From: Casuarius casuarius
Taxonomy: Eukaryota > Chordata > Aves > Casuariiformes > Casuariidae
NCBI GenBank assembly: GCA_003342895.1
Contig: PTFA01000043.1
Span: 1,131,685 to 1,195,684, forward strand
Reading direction: 5' to 3'
DNA length: 64,000 nt
The notes below the pieces were generated by a model that saw only the letters and a list, made by a program, of their open reading frames with translations, was not told the origin of the DNA and did no database searches. Shown piece by piece: positions 56,951-64,000 of this stretch (its first letter is position 1; the number at the start of each line of letters is the position of its first letter). A program made the position numbers and the translations under genes.

Positions 56951-58589
56951 GACTCTCTCATTTACTCTAGAATTGGAAGCATGGCATCTCCTGATCACGT
57001 GAAATCAGCAGAAATAAGGTAATTCAGTTTAGTTTGCATATTTTTCCTGCTTGGTGCCCCACATGGATTTACAGTGGTGCATAATGTGCAGTGAGACAGA
57101 GGAGAAAAGGGTTGGGAGCCCCTGGAAACGACTAGAATGAACTTCTGGAAAGCGCTGAGCGGCCCTGTTACCCATATCAGTACGTACACGGACTTCGAGG
57201 AAATATCTCCTTGTGATTATTGGTATTTACCATTTATAATCTGATACATCCAGAGGTCCCATGTAAGATCAGGCCTCATCATACCATGAACAGCATGTAC
57301 CGTTTACATGCAAAATAAGAGTAATGCCTTATTTTGAGCCTACAGTCGGATTAGAAAAGGGAAGCACTGCTAATTCCAGGTATAAATAGGAAAGGGGCTT
57401 GGGGATGAAGAGATTTGGCCAAGGTTACACAGGGACTCGGAGATGGAACCGGGAAGAGAATGAACATCAGCATCTCGGGCCAGTGCCATCCGCACAAAAT
57501 CTGTGCGAAACATGTGCTGTGTCTCAGCAGGCAGGTTGCTTCACACCTGTAAAGAACTGCAACAGCAGATCCAGGCTGGGGATGGGTGGCCTGGTGGTGT
57601 ACCATCCATAGCACGACTGCCCGGTGTCTACCCGAAGGATAAGCACTTTCTGGGGCAAGTGCGAGGATTCGTAATTCCACTGTGCCAGCATGTGCTGCTT
57701 TATCCCTTCGCTGGCCCTGATCTGCTTAAACTTGGCTTTAAGAAAGCCAAAGAGAAATCCAGCTGTTCTGTTTTTTCATTTCAGCTGGCAGCCACATGAA
57801 CGTACACGCATTTGGCCAGTCTTCCAATCCAAACCACGGCTGTGCAGCAAGGCTTAGGGCTTGTAAAAAAATCTTAAACCAGATGAGCCAAATCTCCCTG
57901 CATCTGGTATTTGCTAGAGATGGCTCAGTTAAGCAAAGCAGAAGAGCTGACACTCCCTTGCTGAGTGGGCAACTGCTGAAGCAAAACTGAGCTCCTAAAT
58001 GAGTTTACCCATTACAGTACTATAGATAGGTCTGTGTCAGGTCTGTCCCCCAAAATAAGGAACAAGTTTCAGTGCAGACTGCACCTGGTTCACCCAGGTG
58101 ATGGGGGGAAGACAGAAGAAACAGGTTGAAGATCCACAGAGACAACCACACTATAGGAACACTTTCCATGGGGTCCTGCAACCCTGAGTCTCCAAATCCC
58201 TGCTTGTGGGTAGCATCTGGAGGAGCCAGCACAATGCTCTCTCCACTGCCCTTACCCACTGGTGTGTCTCACTCTTTTCCACATTGCCCCTCACTCCAGT
58301 TTCCCTGAACTGTTGGAGAGGGTCTGCTCCTCCTCAAGATGTAGGAGGGAACCGCTGTTTGGAAGAGAGACTGCCCAGCAGTTTGCAAAGTAAGNTAGGT
58401 GCTTCAGGGTAAAATCTTCCAACCAATTATAACAGATGCAAATGTAATGATAAAAAAATAGGCCTGGATTGAGAGCTCCAAGCCAAGCCTTCTCAAAAGT
58501 GGCAGGAAGTGAGATGCTATACATGGACCACGGTCTGAAGTCCACATCTGGCAAGCTCCTGAGCTGAGCACATGGATTGATCATACTGC
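56951..58589. other. Non-coding block with one SINE scrap
   Basis: 57190-57345 is AT-rich and unique (GTGATTATTGGTATTTACC, GTTTACATGCAAAATAAG) and may be a further conserved piece. The MIR-like fragment at 57409-57505 is listed. At 58082-58100 CACCTGG and CCAGGTG form a 7-bp inverted repeat around a 5-nt loop, containing two E-boxes. Open frames are short and overlapping. Confidence 0.5.
57409..57505 (-). mobile_element. MIR-like SINE fragment
   Basis: AGAGATTTGGCCAAGGTTAC then ACAGGGACTCGGAGATGG, AACCGGGAAGAG and GGGCCAGTGCCATCCGC follow the reverse complement of MIR core and head (known: AGTGATTTGCCCAAGGTCACACAGGGAGTC ... CAGTGCCCTAACCAC). About 95 bp, clearly decayed. Confidence 0.75.
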
Positions 58590-58790
58590 CAAAGCTCAGA
58601 TTAAAATCAGATTTTTGCCTACTGACACATGCAATATGATTAACTAATTACCATAATACCAATTATTATGAAAACTCCACTGATCTTTGTTAGGAAAGTG
58701 GTCAACAAGTGCTCATGTACCACTTTACACAAGCTGTTGAAATTGCAGCCAAGTTGGACTTAATTAAAGCACAAATTCCTGGGCTGCTCC
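58590..58790. promoter_or_regulatory. CNE-like stretch with homeodomain cluster
   Basis: TATGATTAACTAATTACC, ATAATACCAATTATTATG and CTTAATTAAAGCAC put at least six ATTA/TAAT cores into about 130 bp; CAGATTAAAATCAG is a small near-palindrome at about 58603. Unique sequence. This begins a run of regulatory-looking patches that continues to 59420. Confidence 0.45.
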
Positions 58791-58949
58791 ACCATAAAGA
58801 AGTTACCTACCTACTGCCCAGGGCTCCTTTAAGACCCTCTTACTTTCCACTTAGCTGGCTACATCCAGCTTAGACTACCACCTCAGANGGAAAATCGTTT
58901 CCGATGGATTAGCCACATGTTTACCTTGAGCCCTCTGCAGATGTGATAA

Positions 58950-59160
58950 CTGATCCAAAGCCAGGCAGCTGGCATGAAGCCATCCACCGGTTAAACATCT
59001 CGCACCTTAAAAGGAGCGGTGGGATCTGCCAATATGTCACAAATATGCCCACTGCCTTTACCGCACTCATTTCTCCCTCGCCACCTAAAATAAACAGTCC
59101 AGAATATGCAGTGCAACATGTTCCTCTTACTATTTTCTGCCAGATTATTGCTATGATCAA
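58950..59160. promoter_or_regulatory. CNE-like stretch left of a CpG-dense core
   Basis: Seen: CCAATATGTCACAAATATGC, CACCTAAAATAAACAGTCC (AAATAAACA, forkhead-like) and AGATTATTGCTATGATC. A 132-codon plus-strand open frame (58943-59341) crosses this and the CpG core, but there is no domain and the opposite strand is open too over 118 codons. I favour regulatory over coding. Confidence 0.4.
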
Positions 59161-59189
59161 ACCGCAGCGTCCACGTGAGCCAGAGAGAA

Positions 59190-59300
59190 GTGCAAGCCGC
59201 CAGGATCCGGCCCGGCAGGCGCGGTACGTCCTGTTTGCACTGCGCCTCCGCAGAGCCGCCGAGCTGCGGCCGTGCACCCGGGAGGTTTGTGTTGGCTTTA
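59190..59300. promoter_or_regulatory. CpG-dense core, about 100 bp
   Basis: About 13 CpGs in 95 bp (GATCCGGCCCGGCAGGCGCG, GCGCCTCCGCAGAGCCGCC, CTGCGGCCGTGCACCCGGG). It is flanked on both sides by AT-rich, motif-dense DNA. Too short for a classical CpG island; it may be an enhancer core kept unmethylated or a GC-biased conversion spot. Confidence 0.45.
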
Positions 59301-59420
59301 ATGACCAGAGAACACAGACCGCTGTTTTCTCAATGGAGTGAGTGTGGAAAGCAGCTTGTTTTACATGGATTAAACAATTATTGACATTGTCACAGAAAAG
59401 GGCTTTTGGATTGTGTCTGC
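59300..59420. promoter_or_regulatory. CNE-like stretch with opposed SOX words
   Basis: AACAAT at 59373-59378 and CATTGT at 59385-59390 form an inverted pair of SOX cores with ATTATTG between, preceded by GGCTTTAATGACC and ACATGGATTAAAC. Opposed SOX sites a few bases apart are typical for SOXE dimers (family knowledge). Binding here is inferred. Confidence 0.42.
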
Positions 59421-62090
59421 TACAAGAATAATAGAGTGAATGGATTTTTTTTTTTCCCCTTGAGCACTCAGAATTTTAGTAAATGCCAATTATTAGAGTG
59501 GCCTAGAAAAAAACTGGATAAGAAAAGGATCACACAATTAAAAACTGTGCCATTCCTAAACGTAGCCACAAATCAGTGACTAGGGAAAGAGGAACCTTGC
59601 CACTTAAAGACAAACTGCCCCTGCGTAGCTAGGCCTAGGAGCTTGAAGCAGCACTTGTCAATGTGAGAATAAGGAATATTGCCCCTGAAAATATATAGGA
59701 ATTTTAATTACAGTTGGCATTTTGAAACTGGTGCTGAGGATTGTCAGCAAATGGAAAACTGCTGTCATCTTTCTACCCTTGGGGAAACGGATGCTCAGTA
59801 GAAATGACTGTAACTGTAAACCAGTTCCCAACCTGCTTTAACATTGGCTTTGCGGTTTGAAAGGAAACCTTAAGCTGTCATACTTAGATAACAAGATGCG
59901 GTTGATTTAGCAAGACCTCTCCGTACAGTGGCAGGGGAAGGCAAACTCTACCAGCTCTCAGCAGGTCACNTCTGACAGTGATGGGTGAGAGCCTCCTCCC
60001 AGCCCTGCACCTCCGCTCCTTGGTCTCAGCCTGGACATCAGAGACATCTGCAGAGTGGGGCTATCGCCCCTCGAGAGATGATGATGCTCCGGGGCTCGGT
60101 ATGCCAGACGCAGCTCCTTTTGCTGTCTAAAGATACCTGCTCAGTCCAGATGTTGAGATTTAGACCCTACTGGGACCCTAGAGCTCGCTTTTCCCACTGC
60201 TCCTGCCTAACACAGCTAAGAGCGGAGGCCAGTCAACCCTCAAGGAAAATCTTGATTTTTCTCAGTTTGGGCAACCAAAACCAGCTGTCAAAGTTTTGCT
60301 AATGAAGCCAAGGTTGTGCTGTAGCCCTCTCCTTAAGAAATCGAGTTGGTATCATACAGGGGTGTGATGATGAATTCAGATCTCTCTCTAATGCTCACAA
60401 GCTGCTACCGAGACAGAGAGCAAAGAGGGACNTCAGCTGAGACAGGGGCAGAGCTGTTTGGAAAGTGGAATCTGCAGTTTGGGCCTCTTTCTGCTAAAAT
60501 CAGGGCTCACATTCTGGTCCTCTACCTTCCCCTTTCTTTCCAGATCCATGAAAGCCTGGAATGGGGTTATTCCAGGAAAAAACAGACCCAAATCCAGCGT
60601 TTTGCAAAGACAAAGCTGGAATTTCTATGACCCGATTTGCAAAACTGTCCAGTGAGCCAGAGACTGGAACATATCCAACCTCTTCTCCAAAGAAGAAGTA
60701 GGGCTGGAACAGAAATTTCTTATTTAAAGGCGGAAGAAAGCGAAACAAAGCAGCAGCATCTCCCTTCATTTTAAAACGAACACAAAAGAAGCAAGAGGCT
60801 TTGATATTTATAACAGCGCAAAAGGAAGCGTGTGCTGTCAGCGAGCTGCTCCTCCTGACCCGCCAGACAGCACGCCTGTTTCACGGCTGTGTCTGGGCAG
60901 CGCACCTGAAGCCTGAAAGCCAGCAACTGTCAGCTCACTGCGACTTCGGCTGGAAATCCCAGTGCCGAGAGGGAAGGCTGCTGGGCTTTGATGTAGAAGT
61001 GTTGGTAGGGCCTATGCCGCCCCATCTCAGAACGTGCACATTTGATGTATTGTTGGGCGAGGTATTTGTTATCTTCTCAGAGAACATGCACATCACTTCC
61101 NAAATCTACTTCCCGACTGCCTTCCCAAACAGATAGCCCACGGGCTGTTTCTGAGGCATCGCTTTATCAGCGAACAAGGCTGGAGACAAATGCAGAGACC
61201 TCCAAAGTGTTCGTATGACATGTTACTCTTAGGTCCTCCTCTGGTTTCTTCCAGGTATGCTGTGCTAAAAAGCAGGTTCCCCTGTTGCAAACTCTACTGG
61301 ACTTTCATTTTTCTCTAGCGCAGAGGGGCTCCGTCTCTCCTGGCATTAGGACCACGTACTGGCAGCAGCGGGAATGGCACATCACCCTCCAGGATCCGGC
61401 CCGCCAGTATGGCTTGACCCATTCCCAGTATGGGGATGGACACACTCCTGCTGCCAGTGCCACGGCATGCTCCCAGGCAGCCTTTACAGGACAGGGCTGG
61501 TTATTTTTCTGCCAACAATAAATTGTGATAGGGTTTCTCAGTCTTTGCCAGGCTCCCCCTTTGCTGTGCAGCGAGAGAGCCACACTTGACACATGCTTCG
61601 ATAACCTCAGGAAGAGGTTTCTCAGGCTGTTTTGGGGCACCGCTGCGGGCCTCTAATGAGCATTAATGCAGCCTGTTTGAACAGCACGCTGCACTGCAGC
61701 ACGGCCGTAGCATGCGCAGAGCCAGGTGCCTCTACACACCACTACTGGCCACTGCATTTCTGTACGGGCAGGGGAGGCATCAGTAGCTTTTGCAATAACC
61801 TTTTATGGGGAGGCACCAAATGCCTTGAAGAAAACAAAATTTAGGGTATTTCTCTGTGACAGTGAAGGGTACCAAGACACCTGGCACGGTCCTGGGGTAA
61901 TCAGCACACCTTCAGCGCTGGCCTCCTGTTCTTTGAGGCTGCGGTCCTACACTAATCCTTTTACGCAGGAGTGCTGTGAGGCTNTAATTCCCTGGGTCAT
62001 CCCTTTATCTCTTTCGAATTATCCTGACAAGCCTCTAATCTTTTACAATTTCCTTTTTTTTGGTTGTTCTTTTTTTGTTGTTGGATTTTT
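59421..62090. other. Non-coding block, no gene recognised
   Basis: Unique sequence, GC-mixed. Open frames of 60-111 codons overlap on both strands; none has a domain. The 15-bp word CCAGGATCCGGCCCG occurs both near 59202 and near 61389; it may derive from an old repeat that contains AGGATCTGGCCC. A T-rich tract begins at 62053. Confidence 0.5.
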
Positions 62091-62110
62091 GTTTGTTTGT
62101 TTGTTTGTTT
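62091..62110 (+). repeat. (GTTT)5 microsatellite in a T-rich tract
   Basis: Five GTTT units end a pyrimidine/T-rich run (62053-62110) followed directly by CCCAG. The arrangement imitates a splice acceptor but is equally explained by the repeat. Confidence 0.9.
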
Positions 62111-62899
62111 CCCAGGATTTGCTTTGCCGAGATTCACTCCTGGAGCTCACCGTTAGCTGCAATCAGACTCGCGAGCACGAGCAGCAGGACCAGCGGATGG
62201 GAACAGGCTGCCCTGCGTCCTCCTCCGATACGGGTGGTAAACTGCCCTTTCCGCTCGCAGGAGCGCACNGGGCAGTCACAGCCGCCTGCCCAGTTCCAAG
62301 CACACAACAGAAATAGCCACCAAACGTTTTGCCTTTTCTGCTTCATTATTTTCAGCTTTATTGCTACCATCAGGCAACAGCCCTATGCATGGCCAGCAAG
62401 GTTTTGCTGGGGTTTTCTGGTTGTTGTCCCTACAAAGTTTTAGAAATGCTTTTCTCCCTTCTGTAGCACTCTCGACATTGGCATTGCAGAGTTCTTCAGA
62501 CTGCCTTCCCTCTAAATATGAAGTATCCGCTTATGTAAATGATGTAGCCACTTATATAAATGAACCTCTCCCTTTTGAGGAGCCCGACTTGTTTTATGAA
62601 TGCCCATTAACACTTCATCCACCCAGGCATGGTTATAATTACACCCAATATATAAAAGGAAACTGAGGTACAGAGAAACTCGCCCTCCCTTGAAAGGGTA
62701 GCTCACTGCCATCAGTCAGAAGTNATCTAAAATCCCCCGGCTAGAGGAATTAAATTACACCGTCACCAATGTCCAGGGATTTGGACAATTCCTCCTTGCA
62801 ATGGCCCTGGGCTGCGTTCCCTGGCACGTCCNCACCTCTGCGAACCACCAGCCTCGCTCTGCCAGGAGCTGAGCACCCCTTACAAAGGTGCAAGCAGAG
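62111..62899. other. Non-coding stretch with SINE scrap
   Basis: After the T-rich tract a stretch of moderate GC carries the ends of 127- and 196-codon open frames; both read through the T-rich tract as Phe/Leu/Val runs and have Ns. 62500-62610 is AT-rich (CTTATGTAAATGATGTAGCC). I see no gene. Confidence 0.5.
62655..62705 (-). mobile_element. MIR-like SINE fragment (short)
   Basis: AAAAGGAAACTGAGGTACAG then AGAAACTCGCCC follows the reverse complement of the MIR 3' core (GAGGAAACTGAGGCACAGAGAAG). Only about 50 bp is convincing. Confidence 0.6.
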
Positions 62900-63560
62900 C
62901 CGAGCGTGTTTAACATCTCACCGCAACAGCCTCGTAATCCGTTTAAAACAATGGAAGAGGAAAGCATGTGCTCTTTTCAGCACAATCTGTGCCTTATAAT
63001 CAAGTCTAAATGCGCACAACCCGCTCGGATCCTAATGAGGAGAACGGCTTAAACGGCAGAATGTTCTGCTCTTTCTACAGGTTNACAAAAATGAAATTAA
63101 ACATAGGCTTTCTATTACAAAACAATAGGCAAATTGAAGACCAATTATGCAAACCCATCAGAGAACCTGGTGAACTGTGGAGAATTTTGCATTTCTGAGG
63201 CAGAATGACTTTTTAGATGAAAAAAAAAAAAAAAATCCCTCTACTCCAAGAAATTGAGAACATCTGTGCCATCAAAGAAAGAATGCAGTGAATAATTGGA
63301 CAATCATAGACAGGCAGCCATTTGAATATGAAACTGTTTGTAATGTCGCCGTGGAAGGGAAATTACCAAATGCCAACGCTACTTGGCTGTCAAACGCCCG
63401 CGTCTCTCCCTCTGTGCCTCTTACGGCACCTTGCGTGCTCGCGTTACAGGAGGCTGCGGGGTCGACGGCAGGGTCTCCAGGGTTATCTGNTCCCATTATT
63501 TTGCACATCAGACCAATAATGAAAAGGAGCCATCGGAGAGGTCCTTGAGCATTCATTTCC
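62900..63560. promoter_or_regulatory. Long CNE-like stretch upstream of CpG island
   Basis: Seen: CCTCGTAATCCGTTTAAAAC, GCCTTATAATCAAG, GATCCTAATGAGGAG, ATGAAATTAAACATAGG, AGGCAAATTGAAGACC, CCAATTATGCAAACCC (ATGCAAA, POU), GAATAATTGGACAATC (SOX and homeodomain), GTTTGTAATGTCGCCG, ACCAATAATGAAAAGG. A 16-A run sits at 63220-63235. Its position next to the CpG island suggests promoter-proximal regulation; this is inference. Confidence 0.45.
63220..63235 (+). repeat. Poly-A run (16 A)
   Basis: Simple homopolymer inside a CNE-like stretch; no retroposed body upstream. Confidence 0.9.
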
Positions 63561-63594
63561 TCCAGCATCCAAGTTTAAGCACACCTTTAACCTC

Positions 63595-64000
63595 CCCGTG
63601 ACAGACAGCCTAACCTGCCGCTGNCCCCCGGACGGCTGACAGGCAGCGCGGAGCAAATATTCCCTCTCTCTCGGCTGACAAACTCCACGGGACCTCTTGC
63701 CTCGAGCAGAGATGTTATCCTCGTTCCTGGCAGGCGGATGCCACGCGGATGCTCCGGGGCGAGAGGCGTGCTGTGCCCCTCGCAGCCCCGAAGCCGCACG
63801 CTCGTAGCCCCTCTCGCTGCCCCAGCAGCCACCACAGCCTTGCTCCGGAGGACAGCAGANACCTCGTTGCCCGGATCACCTCCCTCGGCGCCAGCTCCAC
63901 GCTGCTCTTCAGCGCAACCTCCGCTGCAGCCCGACAGCCGCGCTCCTGCACGTCACGGAGCGGTGGTATCGGGGCAAATATCTCAGGGCACCCTCCAGGA
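63595..64000. promoter_or_regulatory. CpG island, open at the right edge
   Basis: By hand about 37 CpGs in the 390 bp from 63600 to 63985, GC in the mid-60s percent, and an observed/expected CpG ratio I estimate near 0.9; both exceed the usual island criteria. Words include CAGCGCGGAGC, CCCCGAAGCCGCACGCTCG, CTCGGCGCCAGC and GACAGCCGCGCTCC. CpG islands mark most vertebrate promoters, so a transcription start could lie here or just beyond 64000; direction is unknown. Minus-strand open frames of 78-82 codons overlap each other and show no domain. Confidence 0.7.

Noticed and set aside
62053..62115. Apparent strong splice acceptor (long T-rich tract then CCCAG)
   Set aside because: The tract is a (GTTT)n and T-run repeat; no credible exon or donor follows. 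Could only be revived by RNA-seq.
61726..62316. Longest open frame in the window, plus strand, 196 codons
   Set aside because: It contains two Ns, reads the T-rich and (GTTT)n tract as a hydrophobic run, overlaps other open frames in a second plus-strand frame and on the minus strand, and has no recognisable domain.
1..64000. tRNA, rRNA, CRISPR array, endogenous retrovirus
   Set aside because: No complete A- and B-box pair with cloverleaf, no rRNA-like block, no regularly spaced identical repeats, and no gag/pol-like reading or LTR pair was seen on either strand.

Overview
This window reads as non-coding vertebrate DNA, most likely from a bird or another slowly evolving sauropsid. I find no convincing protein-coding exon, tRNA, rRNA, CRISPR array or intact mobile element. 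The longest open frames (about 170-196 codons) have no recognisable domain, repetitive or low-complexity stretches, and no start or splice context that sets them apart from chance. Three things point to a bird-like genome: very low density of young interspersed repeats over 64 kb; the only recognisable transposon remains are old and decayed (CR1/L3-type LINE reverse-transcriptase fragments, MIR-like SINE fragments, and an old palindromic repeat built around GGCACCTAA); and GC is moderate with local CpG-rich islets. This is inference from composition and remembered family consensus; no alignment was run.

Layout. 1-13 kb: unique sequence with scattered MIR-like scraps, an 11-bp inverted repeat at 997-1019, a C10T19 tract at 6858-6886, and a triple AACAATATGTT cluster at 8696-8737. 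13.28-13.47 kb: a near-identical 95-bp tandem duplication. 14.15-15.5 kb: two CpG-rich islets followed by AT-rich, motif-dense stretches. 19.7-20.9 kb: another motif-dense stretch ending in a (TG)n/AT-rich microsatellite. 21-35 kb: mostly unique sequence with CNE-like patches (25.1, 26.6, 27.4, 30.6, 31.9 and 33.7 kb), a CT-rich tract and one LINE fragment at 30.4 kb. 35.0-35.74 kb: a MIR-like fragment beside a minus-strand CR1/L3 reverse-transcriptase fossil. 36-53 kb: quieter sequence with short tandem duplications, old repeats at 40.3-40.55, 45.7, 48.6 and 53.1 kb, and a LINE fossil at 52.65 kb. 54-64 kb: a run of AT-rich, homeodomain/SOX-motif-dense stretches, with a CpG-dense core at 59.2 kb, ending in a CpG island from about 63.6 kb that runs off the right edge.

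Interpretation. The most economical reading is an intergenic or intronic regulatory landscape. Many patches look like conserved non-coding elements (TAAT/ATTA cores, SOX, FOX, POU, PBX-type words in otherwise unique sequence), but conservation cannot be seen from one sequence, so these calls carry low to moderate confidence. The CpG island at the right edge is the best candidate for a promoter, so a gene may start just beyond the window. Single isolated Ns (about 90) are strongly clumped: about 2 per kb in the first 32.8 kb, none for the next 10.2 kb, then sparse. That pattern fits masked heterozygous sites better than assembly gaps.
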